Both the position numbers and the translations under genes were made by a program. Below are positions 16,985-27,450 of a DNA stretch of 34,694 bases, piece after piece; within the stretch, counting starts at the first letter, position 1, and each line of letters starts with the position of its first letter. This stretch comes from Lentisphaeria bacterium. Lineage in GTDB: Bacteria; Verrucomicrobiota; Lentisphaeria; JABSQK01. The stretch is from contig JABSQK010000147.1 of NCBI GenBank assembly GCA_013215875.1, positions 1 to 34,694 of the forward strand, given 5' to 3'. The notes beneath the pieces are model-generated. The model was not told where the DNA came from, did not search any database, and worked only from the letters and a program-made list of their open reading frames with translations.

Positions 16985-19900
16985 CTATGATCCCTTTTGC
17001 ATTGTATAATTTAGTACCCGCTGGTACAGTCGTTCAAATTCATGAGACAGATTTCGTCCATCATCTGCAGCCTTCGATGCCTGGCGGCAGGCATCTCTTA
17101 ATTCCCATAGCACTTCTTCGAGTTCGCCAAGGGTCACTCCGGACGGTTTGTTATTCAGAGTCTCATCGAGCTTATCACCTGCTTGACGAAATTTCCCGTT
17201 AATGCCCGATTGCATGGCATCGAGCAAGTTGGTATTAAACACTTTTTTAGCACGCATATATTCCACAGGCGAGCCATAATGATTGCGGTATTCAAGATAG
17301 GCTTCCAGCTGCGCTTCTAATGGACCTATACTTTGCAATTTGAGAATTTCCTGACTGATGACCTGGAAGCTCATATAGGTGATAACAAAATCCCATGTTT
17401 TCAATATAGGATCGTTTTTCGGAAATGATGCAACTTTTTCTTTTACCGCACTATCTGCCATACCGACATATGCACCGAGGTTATTATCAAGCTCACCAAG
17501 CTTTGCAATATAGTCAAAATGGCGTTGCATATCCGCTGCAGAACCCTGCTCGATATACAAGACGAGATGGCCGATAAAGAGATTCAGCAGATAATCTTTA
17601 CGGAATTTTTTGTTTAAGCCATCGATTTCTTTTAATGGCAGAGGTCTGAACTCGTCTGCATCAGAAATACGTTCCAAACACATGTTCCAGTATTCACGGT
17701 TTGAGAAAACATAAGATTCCCAGAAATTTAATACATTGTCCCAAACATCTGCAACATTTTCTTTCGTCTCCGATTCTTCCGTTAGGATGGCCAGCCGCAA
17801 AAGCAAAAGACCTAAATTATTTTGCAGATTGTGCTTCATTAATTTATCCGAGACATTCTGAATGCTTTCAGCCAGTACATCGATTGTTTCTCGTACAACT
17901 TCTATGCTATCAAGCTTATCAAGGAGAGATGAAATTTTAAGTGATTCAAGAGCACTGGAGATGGGCCCGGTGGGATTTTTAACCTGCTGCAGAACTTCGA
18001 TTGCCCGCTTGGTATTGCCTGCCACCAGTGCCTGCCTGGATAAATCTGCAGATAAAATATAAAACAGCTTTTGGTTGAGTTTGGTTTTTTCAGCATGCGG
18101 CTGAAGATTGATAACTGCGGCATCGAGGTGTCCTCCCTCAAGGCAAGCCAGAGCTTGCAGGTAGGATGAATAACTCTTCGTCTTATCATCCATGGAGTGC
18201 AAAAGAAATTGCAGACGTGTTGTATCATTTATTTTGCAGAGGTAATATGCTTGAGCAGACAATATTTTTTGTTTGATATAGTCATTCTCTGTCTGAATCG
18301 CTGAAAGGACCTGTTCGGCTTCAGTATTTTTCGAATCCAGCGCCAATAAATAGGCCTCTACAAGCTGGTTTGAGGTGGCGATATAATCGTCGCAATCGAG
18401 GGTCTTTAATTGCTGTTCGAGTTCATTGGCCCGCTCTATATTTGACTGCAGGAGCTCCGAACATAAGAGATGATAAACATAACGGGAATTAGTAGGTTCT
18501 TTTTCGAGCAACGCTTTGAATATTTCAGCAGCATCAGTTAAATTTTTATTGTACATGTAACATAATGCAAGATAAAACTGGTAGCAGCTATTACGATTTT
18601 GATTCGTTGTTGTTAACTGCAATTCAGAAATGAGGTTTAGCGCGCCTTCATAATCGTTTCGAGAGATCATTTGTATGACCATGCGAAATCTTGCTTCTTC
18701 GAGAATCTTATTTAAGGCTTCCGAATCGACACCTCTTTCCTTGATGTATTCAAAACATTGCACTGCCATATTATAATCTTCTTGATTGAACAGTTTGTAT
18801 GCGATAGAATACATTGCTTCTATGGCATGGTCCTGCCACTTCTTGTCTTCGACATGGTGCCCGAATATCTTTAATAGAAGTTGTTCACAGCGGCTCAGCC
18901 TGTGTTGTACTGCATTTGCATAGGCAGCGAGATACAGAAACCATGGCGACTTCTCGCCTTTGCTTTCAGCTATATCAAAATATTTTAGAGCGGAATCATA
19001 GTCATTTTTAAAGAAATATATTTCGCCAATATTGCGGGATGCATTACGCACAAAGCTGTCACTTTCCACTGCTTTTTCAAGAAGCTCAAGCGAGCGGTCT
19101 TCATCGCTTGATTTAAGCAGAACACCCAAAAAATAATGAGCCCCAAGATTGCTTGAATCGAGCTCAAGTATGCGACGGAAAATAATTTCCGCTTCTTGAA
19201 GTTTCTCGGTTTCGAGAAGCAGCTGTCCATAGCCCATGAGAGCAGATACAAGGTCATTATTGCGTTGCAGTGCTTCTGCATAATGAGCGTTTGCATCTGA
19301 AATCTGTCCTTGCACATAGAAAATATTTCCCTGTAATGCGAGCGAATTTGCATAAAATGGATTATCGGGTTTAATTAATCCAATGACCTTAAAGGCTTTC
19401 TTGTATTCTTTTTGATCTGCAAATGTTGATGCGAGGTAGTAAATGCATTCTCCATCAAGTGGATTCTGCTTGATTAACATCTGGTACCATTCCACAGATT
19501 TGCTTTGCATACCTGATTTTGCAAAGGACCTTGCACCATGGAATAATGTATTTCGATTCCGTGATTCTACGGCTTCAAAGCATTTCGCTGCAGGTTGAAA
19601 CTTGCCTAGTTCAAATAAGCAAAAGCCAAGATTATACCAGAGCAAATCATTATTCCCACCCCCGGCAAGACAGCTCTTAAAATGCGGGATAGCACTCTCA
19701 TAGTCATTGCGCTCAAAATAAATAGACCCTAATAATTCGTGTGATGGGACATCGCGGGGATTCATTTCAATGAGGTGTTTGAGTTCTTTTTCACAAGCTT
19801 CAAGCTGGCCCTCTTCGTGATAGAGATAAGCCAGATTATAAATACAGTTATTTATATGTTCGTTAATAACGTCACTCTTTTGACGACGGACATTTTTTTC

Positions 19901-22900
19901 CAGCTTAATCAAGATTTTTTGAAATTCGTCTATACCTTTTGCAGCGTTGGTCTCAGAGTGGCGGATTGCCCGTTCAATATTGAATAAATGTATATCATGT
20001 AGCAAGGGCAAATCTTCTTCCAATTGGTCGAGGTCGCGTGTGATAAATGGCGCGAGGTTTCCCAAGGGACCCATGCGGTTTAATATTTTTCCAAGGAATA
20101 GTTTGCGTCTGAAATATATAAGTGGAAAGAAAGCCATCGTCGCCATACCGACAATATTGAATGAAAGGGAGGGTATAACTAATGAAAATAATACTGCAAT
20201 ACTGTGAGAGACCTTACCGACACTAATAAGTAAAAACATGAAAAAGCTAAAGCAAAAGAATACGACGCAGAAGTGAATCATGCTGTATTTTAAGTGGCCA
20301 AAGCGCATGCCGTTTCGAATGGTTCTGAAAAAATAAGTAATCCAAAACAAAATCCAAATGAAAAATGCACCCCAGTCCGCATTGCGAAGAACCTGGTTAT
20401 AAATTAATCCGCGGCTTTCATCGACATTACTATCGATACCAAGTGGTTCTTTAAAGCGCTCAAGCTTTAATTTAAATTGCCATTCCTTTTTTATCTTTGA
20501 GACTTTATTTTCCTGAGCAAGTTTAGGGAACTGACTCTCCAGGCTGTCATAAATCATAAAGGCCTTGCTTAATTGATTGATTTTTAGAAAATTTTCAGCC
20601 TGCCTTAATTTGAAACTGACAATTCGCTCATCCACTTTGTATTGTTTGATGTGAGTATCAAATTTTCTGATATTTAACTTATCGAGGGCTCTTATTGTTG
20701 TGTTTGGAACTGCCAGGTGCTCTTTGTCCAGATACAATTTATTTAAGCGCTTTTGAAAACTAATGATAATATCTTTTGCCAGTTCTGAGTGCAAAACAAA
20801 GTCAGGCACAGTTTTATCGATTGCCAGAAAATAAATGACTGCTTCATCTGCACGGCCTGTATCATCCCATATGCTTAAAAATTTCTGAACGATCAGGACT
20901 TTTTGTTCTTTTACCGCTGTGCAATGTTTAATTCTTTTTTGGTAGAGAACGGCATATTTATCGAGCTGTTCAAGCCAGGTTGTTTGATCCGCAAAACGTG
21001 GCTCCTTTTCTTTTCTGAGCGCCAACAACTTATTGAAAACATCATGCTTTTTTGCATGGCCAGGAAAATCAGAACAGAGAGTCTCATAGTCCATTATCAC
21101 CCCATTAAAATCAGAACCTTTCAGCTTTGTGGAAACCTGGTCAAGGATAACGGATACGAGCTCATCGTTGATGCTGATCATCGTTGAAAACTCTTTGTAA
21201 TTTTCTTTTATATCAGTAAAGATTTTTATTGCATCCGCCATTCTATTATTTTTAACAAGCTCTTTTCCCACTTTAAGGCGCAGCAGAATAAGCTTTTTTG
21301 TGAATGGGTCAGATGTATCCTTATCGCGAATGATTGTAACATTTTGAATAAACTTATCAGCGCTCAGAAAGGCCTTTTTCTTTTTTAAATATTCAACCAT
21401 GGAGAGAATTAGGTCCTGGTTAAATTCGCTATCGAGAACAAGCTTTTTAGTACTGAGCTTCTTTTGAATATTTTTTAAAACATGAGGCAGCAGAATTCCT
21501 TTTTCCTTGAGCAGGATACTCTGCCATTGTGCGGTTGCAGAGGGGTGTATGGAATCTCCATATTTGGAAAATTGTTCTTCCAACTTGCCATAGCGCAGCC
21601 ATTTCTCCAAAGCATCAGAATTTTCATTTTCCTGCAGTAGGCTGATTTTATCAAAAAAATTAATATAATTTTTTAGCTGTATGCCTTTATTTTTTACCCG
21701 CATGATTGTCCCGCTTTTGCCGCGAAGATGTTGTTTATTCTTTCTGAAAAATTGATCCATCTCAGAATATATTTTGCGGGCCTGGGCAAGATTTACATTC
21801 TTTTGGGCATTTACTTTTGTTTCCAGCTGGTTCAGTTCGCCCATCACTATTTTGAAATTTAAGTGATCAACTAATGGGCGATTTTTCACCTTTATTTCAG
21901 AAAACCCTTTTAAAATAGCCACGTATATTTTTGATGCTCCAGAATAATTTTTCTTAGTCATTTCCCGGTTTGCACTTAAGTACTGGTCGTGATATTTATT
22001 CAGCTTTCCTTGAAGCATAATCGATGATTTACGCAGTGTCTCTAAACCCGCTAAATCCGTATTAATTTTTTTAGTTAATTGCACGATGTTTTTACCAAAA
22101 AGCTTATCTTTCAGTTTTGCTAAAATTGTACTGTGATTTTCCGAAAGATTATATTTCCCCTTAAAGATTTTAGAGTAAGATTGCACGCCATCTTTTTCAT
22201 TGTAGACCAGGCTGTTCCGTGCCAATACAGGTAAGGTCTCTGCATGCAGTTTAGAGACCTTAAGAGCATCAAGAATTACGTTTTCCTGACTCATTTCAAA
22301 TGAATAGTCTTTTGTGGAATGAGATTTTAGCATGGAAAGTAATTGCACAATTTCAGTGCCTTTACCTCGCTTGAAAAGCTGTATACTGTTTTTCTGTATA
22401 AAAAGTGAGACATTAGTGAATTCCCGGTTAATTGCCTTTAGAGCACGGGCACGCTTCTTTGCGATAGGAGCAGTCATGTTTTTTACTTTATGAAAATCAT
22501 TGATTGCCTGTGAGCTGAGTTTTAAAAAAGCCAGGGATTTTTTATTTCTCATCTTGGAAATCTCTTCAACCTTGTCAATCAGCTTTAATACAACTACGGA
22601 AGGTTCTATGGCGTCGACTTGGTCACTGTAATATTTTTTCGCGAGTTCAATGGCTTTAGCGGTATCCCCACCCATCAATTCTTTGAGTTTCACAAATTTT
22701 AAATAGTTGTTGAGATGTTTTCTAAGTTTGGGGATATCCGTTTTTATGTTGTAATAGTCTTTCTTGCGAATCCAATTATTGAAGACGTGCAATTGAGCGT
22801 TTAAATTCCGCACTTCAGAGGAATATTGGCTGGATCTATTCACGTTGTGTTTCGAGATACGTTTTACTTCTTTTGCAGTAGCAATGGTATAGAACCCGCC

Positions 22901-23026
22901 TCGGTCATCAAGTATGATGCAGCGTAATTTGCTGCCAGTAGCTGTTAAAGTCAGAGTTTCATAATATGAATCTGCAAAAACGAACGACATCAGCATAAAA
23001 TAGAGTAAAATTTTTATCTTCAGCAT
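16985..23026 (-). CDS. Giant TPR-repeat protein (2013 aa) with signal peptide and central transmembrane segment
   Basis: N-terminal signal; hydrophobic segments WGAFFIWILFWITYFF, MIHFCVVFFCFSFFMFLLISV, IAVLFSLVIPSLSFNIVGMATMAFFPLIYF; multiple TPRs in C-terminal half (e.g. NDLLWYNLGFCLFELGKFQPAAKCFEAVE). Confidence 0.9.
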   Translation of the reverse strand: MLKIKILLYFMLMSFVFADSYYETLTLTATGSKLRCIILDDRGGFYTIATAKEVKRISKHNVNRSSQYSSEVRNLNAQLHVFNNWIRKKDYYNIKTDIPKLRKHLNNYLKFVKLKELMGGDTAKAIELAKKYYSDQVDAIEPSVVVLKLIDKVEEISKMRNKKSLAFLKLSSQAINDFHKVKNMTAPIAKKRARALKAINREFTNVSLFIQKNSIQLFKRGKGTEIVQLLSMLKSHSTKDYSFEMSQENVILDALKVSKLHAETLPVLARNSLVYNEKDGVQSYSKIFKGKYNLSENHSTILAKLKDKLFGKNIVQLTKKINTDLAGLETLRKSSIMLQGKLNKYHDQYLSANREMTKKNYSGASKIYVAILKGFSEIKVKNRPLVDHLNFKIVMGELNQLETKVNAQKNVNLAQARKIYSEMDQFFRKNKQHLRGKSGTIMRVKNKGIQLKNYINFFDKISLLQENENSDALEKWLRYGKLEEQFSKYGDSIHPSATAQWQSILLKEKGILLPHVLKNIQKKLSTKKLVLDSEFNQDLILSMVEYLKKKKAFLSADKFIQNVTIIRDKDTSDPFTKKLILLRLKVGKELVKNNRMADAIKIFTDIKENYKEFSTMISINDELVSVILDQVSTKLKGSDFNGVIMDYETLCSDFPGHAKKHDVFNKLLALRKEKEPRFADQTTWLEQLDKYAVLYQKRIKHCTAVKEQKVLIVQKFLSIWDDTGRADEAVIYFLAIDKTVPDFVLHSELAKDIIISFQKRLNKLYLDKEHLAVPNTTIRALDKLNIRKFDTHIKQYKVDERIVSFKLRQAENFLKINQLSKAFMIYDSLESQFPKLAQENKVSKIKKEWQFKLKLERFKEPLGIDSNVDESRGLIYNQVLRNADWGAFFIWILFWITYFFRTIRNGMRFGHLKYSMIHFCVVFFCFSFFMFLLISVGKVSHSIAVLFSLVIPSLSFNIVGMATMAFFPLIYFRRKLFLGKILNRMGPLGNLAPFITRDLDQLEEDLPLLHDIHLFNIERAIRHSETNAAKGIDEFQKILIKLEKNVRRQKSDVINEHINNCIYNLAYLYHEEGQLEACEKELKHLIEMNPRDVPSHELLGSIYFERNDYESAIPHFKSCLAGGGNNDLLWYNLGFCLFELGKFQPAAKCFEAVESRNRNTLFHGARSFAKSGMQSKSVEWYQMLIKQNPLDGECIYYLASTFADQKEYKKAFKVIGLIKPDNPFYANSLALQGNIFYVQGQISDANAHYAEALQRNNDLVSALMGYGQLLLETEKLQEAEIIFRRILELDSSNLGAHYFLGVLLKSSDEDRSLELLEKAVESDSFVRNASRNIGEIYFFKNDYDSALKYFDIAESKGEKSPWFLYLAAYANAVQHRLSRCEQLLLKIFGHHVEDKKWQDHAIEAMYSIAYKLFNQEDYNMAVQCFEYIKERGVDSEALNKILEEARFRMVIQMISRNDYEGALNLISELQLTTTNQNRNSCYQFYLALCYMYNKNLTDAAEIFKALLEKEPTNSRYVYHLLCSELLQSNIERANELEQQLKTLDCDDYIATSNQLVEAYLLALDSKNTEAEQVLSAIQTENDYIKQKILSAQAYYLCKINDTTRLQFLLHSMDDKTKSYSSYLQALACLEGGHLDAAVINLQPHAEKTKLNQKLFYILSADLSRQALVAGNTKRAIEVLQQVKNPTGPISSALESLKISSLLDKLDSIEVVRETIDVLAESIQNVSDKLMKHNLQNNLGLLLLRLAILTEESETKENVADVWDNVLNFWESYVFSNREYWNMCLERISDADEFRPLPLKEIDGLNKKFRKDYLLNLFIGHLVLYIEQGSAADMQRHFDYIAKLGELDNNLGAYVGMADSAVKEKVASFPKNDPILKTWDFVITYMSFQVISQEILKLQSIGPLEAQLEAYLEYRNHYGSPVEYMRAKKVFNTNLLDAMQSGINGKFRQAGDKLDETLNNKPSGVTLGELEEVLWELRDACRQASKAADDGRNLSHEFERLYQRVLNYTMQKGS

Positions 23027-23490
23027 AGTCTTTTGCTTGTATAATTATACAGCGTACTACTATACTGCATTAGTCCAATGAAACAATTAAGTTCAAATAA
23101 TTATCTCAATTTGAGATTTGTGGTTTTAGCCTTAAATTGAGCCAAAATACAGCTGTGAATGGGCAATGGAATAAGAATATAATACTGGCAATGATGCTTG
23201 AAGCAGGTGAAATTGCCATGGATTAGTTCCTCCGGATAAACAACAGCATTAAAAAAGACGGTATTTGGCCAGGCAAAAAATGCTTTTCAGCCTTAAAGCA
23301 TGCTTATTTTGACATGAGTAAGTAAAAGAGCGTATTTTATCAAGCATTGATTTTTAGGTCATGGCGCATTGTTTTCCACCAGCGTTAATAATTTTAGTGT
23401 GTCTATATTGGTGCAACACATATTTGCAGTAGATTGTTTTATGACTTATTCACGCTACGTTAAACCGGATATAAACCCAAGGAAGAAATT

Positions 23491-24066
23491 ATGGTCACCG
23501 ACAATATAGTAAATCAGGGATACGATCCGGATAAAAATCGCAGATCCAAGAAGAGGTTCAAAATCGTCAGTATTATTTTCGTTGTACTTATTGTTGGTGG
23601 TGGTGCAACTTTCTTTTTAATGGAGAATGATAAAGTTCGTGAAGACCTTTTCTCCTTCTTCAAAGCAGGAAAAGAGAGGGCCAAGGATACAGTCGCTGTA
23701 TCAAATCTGATCGATGAATTTACAGAAAGCCTGAAAGAAGGAAAATTTACACGCAGCCAAAAATATATTCTTAAGGAGGCTGCCTACATTAAAAAATCCG
23801 GGAAAAAACTTAAAGGGAAATCATTTTTAAAATTTGTGGAAAGGAATGAAAAGACGGAGACGAATATCTACAAGATTAAAGATTACGGTATGCGCAAAAA
23901 GGATGAACACTATGTTTGCGGCCGTGAATTTCATTTCGTTGAAAGATCCGCTACAGGGGTGCGTAACAATATAATTAAAATTAAATTCACCTTGCAAAAA
24001 AAAGATGACAAGTGGTTTATCATAGAAATCAAAGAACTCTCTGCAATGACAATGAAGCGTGGGTAA
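23491..24066 (+). CDS. Hypothetical membrane-anchored protein
   Basis: Single N-terminal TM IVSIIFVVLIVGGGATFFL; stop codon directly abuts the next ATG. Confidence 0.75.
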   Translation: MVTDNIVNQGYDPDKNRRSKKRFKIVSIIFVVLIVGGGATFFLMENDKVREDLFSFFKAGKERAKDTVAVSNLIDEFTESLKEGKFTRSQKYILKEAAYIKKSGKKLKGKSFLKFVERNEKTETNIYKIKDYGMRKKDEHYVCGREFHFVERSATGVRNNIIKIKFTLQKKDDKWFIIEIKELSAMTMKRG

Positions 24067-24738
24067 ATGAATTTACCGGATGGTGCTTTCTGCCTTACTG
24101 AAGCCCACATTGAAAGCTTCTACAGGGATGGTTATTTTTATGCCGAGCAACTTATTTCTCCAGAAACAGTCCATGCCCTGAATACTGCCTACGATGATGA
24201 AGTTTCAAAAGTAAAATCAAAAGAATGGACGTCATTACCATTTGCCGAAGATGGGCAGACATGCCTGAAAACACCCTATATGGTAAACATCTTCGAACAA
24301 GTGCTGGGCGGTCCAGTTCGTTTATGGCTGGGCATGTATGTTGTTGTAATCCCCGGTGGTAAAGGCCTGCAATGGCACCAGGATAATATGTATACCCATA
24401 TCCTCGGGCATATGCTCAATGCATTTGTCGCGCTTGATACCATAACGACAGAAAATGCCGGATTATGGATTTCGCCAAAATCGCACCTACTCGGTCGACA
24501 GGAAAATTTGTCAGAGGGCGATGGACATCGGCGTGCGGCCGACCCGGAAAACCCCATGGCCTGCAAAGAGATGAAAGCCGGTGATGCAATCATCATTCAC
24601 CGAGAAATGTTGCACCACAGCAAGGAAAATAAAACAAAAAAAGTGCGTCGGGCATTCGCCTTTCAAATTTCTGCAGCAAACTGTCGTTATGCCGAAACAG
24701 GTAAACTTCTAGAAGACCGGGACCTGCTCTCAAGTTGA
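24067..24738 (+). CDS. Phytanoyl-CoA dioxygenase (PhyH) family protein
   Basis: FYRDGYFYAEQLIS N-terminus; WHQDNMY (HxD), ALDTITTENAGLWISPKSH, MLHHSKENKTKKVRRAFAFQ. Confidence 0.9.
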   Translation: MNLPDGAFCLTEAHIESFYRDGYFYAEQLISPETVHALNTAYDDEVSKVKSKEWTSLPFAEDGQTCLKTPYMVNIFEQVLGGPVRLWLGMYVVVIPGGKGLQWHQDNMYTHILGHMLNAFVALDTITTENAGLWISPKSHLLGRQENLSEGDGHRRAADPENPMACKEMKAGDAIIIHREMLHHSKENKTKKVRRAFAFQISAANCRYAETGKLLEDRDLLSS

Positions 24739-25433
24739 AACCACTGATCATTGCACATCGCGGCTGTTCATCACTCGCACCTGAAAATACCGTCGAGTCC
24801 GTAAAACTTGCCCTCGACTGCAATGCCGATGGAATTGAAATAGATGTACGACTCACTGCCGATAAACAAATCGTTGTTACTCACGATACCTGTACCGATC
24901 GCATATCGACAGAAAACCTGGAAGTACCGACAACGACTTATGCCGATTTACACGAGCTCGATATAGGCAGCTGGAAAGGAAGCGAGTGGTCAGGGTGCCG
25001 CATGGCTCTGCTTGAAACGATATTTAATCTTATGCCAGATGACAAGCAACTACTGCTTGAAATAAAATGCGGTGATGAAATTATTGAGCCGTTAAAAAAA
25101 CTTGCACAAATCTTTCCCGCGAAACTAATAATCATATCCTTTGACTATGAACTCCTGCTTAAGATAAAGAAGCAGTTTGTAGAAATACCGGTGATGTGGA
25201 TCGTTGAAAAAATGGATAAAACAGTTTTAGAAAAATTTGCCCTATCTGATTTTGACGGGCTCGATTTTAATATCGATGTGAATACTTTGGACGAGATGAA
25301 GGACATTGCTGCGGGCCTGAAAAAAGAAAGTAAAATCATCTATACCTGGACAATGAACGATGCTCAAAGACTGGATGAGCTCTCATTTCTTGATGGGATT
25401 ACCACAGATTACCCACAGGATTTTAATCTTTAA
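24735..25433 (+). CDS. Glycerophosphodiester phosphodiesterase family protein
   Basis: IIAHRGCSSLAPENTVESVKLALDCNADGIEIDVRLTADKQIVVTHD; TTG start overlaps PhyH stop (TTGA). Confidence 0.93.
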   Translation: MKPLIIAHRGCSSLAPENTVESVKLALDCNADGIEIDVRLTADKQIVVTHDTCTDRISTENLEVPTTTYADLHELDIGSWKGSEWSGCRMALLETIFNLMPDDKQLLLEIKCGDEIIEPLKKLAQIFPAKLIIISFDYELLLKIKKQFVEIPVMWIVEKMDKTVLEKFALSDFDGLDFNIDVNTLDEMKDIAAGLKKESKIIYTWTMNDAQRLDELSFLDGITTDYPQDFNL

Positions 25434-26319
25434 GTTCAGCGATTTGTGACTTAACGCCCTTTATCTGTTTCTTTACAGCGGAAATTTTGTCTTTTATCTG
25501 AGATCGCTTCTTTCTCTTTTTCCGTGAGAGAGAGTCATATTGATTTTTAAGTTTTGTTTCTTGAAACTTTAAATCATCGAGCTTTGATTCAAGTTTGGCA
25601 ATACGTGTTTCATTCTTAGCCTCTGCCCGATCCTCTATTTTATCCTGCCTGGCTTTCTCACGTTTTTTCACCGTGTCTGTAATTTTTTCCTCTTTGGATA
25701 AACGTTTCTCAGAAAAATCCTCTTTCTTTTTCCACTGACGATAGGCTTTGGTACTACCTGTGAATATAGCACCTAGTCGCAAGGGATTTTCTCCCAGTTG
25801 TTTATCAAAAGCTTTCCGTTTAAGAAAGTTTAATTCCTGGATTTGATTCATGCTCATGCCATTAAATTCGATCTTCTCATTATTGATTAATTTACAATAA
25901 GATGAAAATGCCTGATCCTTTTTATAAACCATCGCATTCGACACCGCATAACTACGCTTGGTCGTTTTTACGACTAACAAATTCTCAGTGATTACATCCG
26001 TGACTGTACCGATGACCTTGATGGACGTCTTGCCCCTTAGAATGATCCGACCATCCTTATCAAGCACATAGCGCTGACCCGCCAGCTGAAATGCGGCCTT
26101 TTTATTTAAGTGATGTTTGACAAGATAAAAGACATCTTCATTGCTGAGATCTTTTAGACTGCAGCTTTTTATTTTTGTGGAATTGGCTAAACGGAATTCA
26201 ACTCGGCCTTTTTCCATATTCCAGAATTGAGCTTCCACCCGCTTTGAGTCGATTTCCCAGATGCGCAAATCAGCCGCAAATACCTGCAGGGATAGCATAA
26301 GTAGTATTACATATTTCAT
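25423..26319 (-). CDS. Secreted protein with SHD1-like N-terminal module and C-terminal coiled coil
   Basis: Signal peptide then LRIWEIDSKRVEAQFWNMEKGRVEFRLANSTKIKSCSLKDLSNEDVFYL; charged coiled-coil tail. Confidence 0.65.
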   Translation of the reverse strand: MKYVILLMLSLQVFAADLRIWEIDSKRVEAQFWNMEKGRVEFRLANSTKIKSCSLKDLSNEDVFYLVKHHLNKKAAFQLAGQRYVLDKDGRIILRGKTSIKVIGTVTDVITENLLVVKTTKRSYAVSNAMVYKKDQAFSSYCKLINNEKIEFNGMSMNQIQELNFLKRKAFDKQLGENPLRLGAIFTGSTKAYRQWKKKEDFSEKRLSKEEKITDTVKKREKARQDKIEDRAEAKNETRIAKLESKLDDLKFQETKLKNQYDSLSRKKRKKRSQIKDKISAVKKQIKGVKSQIAELKD

Positions 26320-26356
26320 AGAAAAAGACTATAAGTCATGTGATGCATGAATCAAG

Positions 26357-26391
26357 AAAAAAGGCTCCCCATGAAAAACATGAGGAGCCTT
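26357..26391 (-). terminator. Rho-independent terminator for SOD gene
   Basis: On minus strand AAGGCTCCTCATG-TTTTT-CATGGGGAGCCTT followed by TTTT; 13-bp stem with one non-Watson-Crick position. Confidence 0.9.
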
Positions 26392-26411
26392 CAAAATTGC
26401 GATAGAAACTG

Positions 26412-27020
26412 TTATTTAGCTGCAGAGAATTTTTCTGCTACGGCATCCCAGTTTACTACATTCCAGAATGCGCTTACATAGTCCGGGCGACGATTCTGGT
26501 AATTCAGGTAATAGGCATGTTCCCATACATCAAGACCCAGAATGGGTGTAGATCCATCGGTATATGGGCTATCCTGGTTTGCGGTGCTGGTAACAGCAAC
26601 GGAACCGTCAGCCTTTACAACCAACCATGCCCAGCCACTGCCAAAACGTGTAGCTGCAGCATTAGCAAATTCAGTTTGGAATTCAGCAAAACTTCCACAG
26701 CTTGCGGAGATTGCATCGGCCAGAGCACCCGAAGGTTCACCGCCGGCATCCGGGCCCATGACTTCCCAAAAAAGCGTATGGTTGATATAGCCACCGCCAT
26801 TATTGCGAACAGCGCCCTGAATATCTGCAGGAAGACTGGCAAGATTCTTAATTAATTCAACAGGACATGTACTTTCGTGTTCAGTACCTTCCACTGCTGC
26901 ATTTAGTTTTCCGCAGTATGCTGCGTGATGTTTACCGTGATGAATTTCCATTGTGCGAGCATCGATATGCGGCTCTAATGCGTCAAGCGCATAGGGTAGG
27001 GGTGCGACTTCGTGTGCCAT
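26412..27020 (-). CDS. Superoxide dismutase, Fe/Mn family
   Basis: [62 protein letters not shown]. Confidence 0.96.
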   Translation of the reverse strand: MAHEVAPLPYALDALEPHIDARTMEIHHGKHHAAYCGKLNAAVEGTEHESTCPVELIKNLASLPADIQGAVRNNGGGYINHTLFWEVMGPDAGGEPSGALADAISASCGSFAEFQTEFANAAATRFGSGWAWLVVKADGSVAVTSTANQDSPYTDGSTPILGLDVWEHAYYLNYQNRRPDYVSAFWNVVNWDAVAEKFSAAK

Positions 27021-27330
27021 AATAATTCGTCCTTATATTGGTTTAAGTTATTGGCTATAAGTGCCTAACTATAAAGCACTCATTTCCTGCGTCAATCTCA
27101 CATTGTCGTTTTATTGAAATAGGAATTCCTATAACTAACCGTGAAGAAAGCAAAAAAATCGTCTACTCTCATATGCAAACCATAAAATATCGTAATCTAC
27201 ATTTTCGTTGGAACTCATGAAATACCCGTTATTTTTGAATTGACTTGAGTCCGTTTAAATTACCGGAAAGCATGATAGATTGAGGCGATGTACTGGAAAG
27301 CTTCGTGTAATGCTAAAAACAAGCAGCTTG

Positions 27331-27351
27331 GAATATTGAGTGAAAATATTC
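27331..27351. promoter_or_regulatory. Candidate operator palindrome gaatatt-gagtgaa-aatattc
   Basis: Perfect 7-bp arms, 7-bp spacer, upstream of the carbohydrate operon. Confidence 0.4.
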
Positions 27352-27364
27352 GTGAGCTATCTCC

Positions 27365-27408
27365 TTATTAATTCAGAGATTTTTATTTATTAATTCAGGG
27401 ACTTTTTT
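27365..27408 (+). repeat. 22-bp tandem repeat x2 (ttattaattcagagatttttat / ttattaattcagggactttttt)
   Basis: Adjacent copies, 18 of 22 identical, 42 bp upstream of the 27451 start. Confidence 0.75.
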
Positions 27409-27450
27409 GATGTTTAAGATGATAGATGTGTATATAGCTCTAGGAGATTC

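Noticed and set aside
22800-23026. Possible SHD1-like module at the N-terminus of the giant TPR protein
   Set aside because: TLTATGSKLRCIILDDRGGFYTIATAKEVKRI is only vaguely similar; too weak to claim without a profile search
23040-23490. 450-bp intergenic region between divergent genes, with a short ORF-like stretch and an atgcttt/aaagcat stem
   Set aside because: No recognisable protein or RNA; most likely the divergent promoter region, but it cannot be supported further by eye
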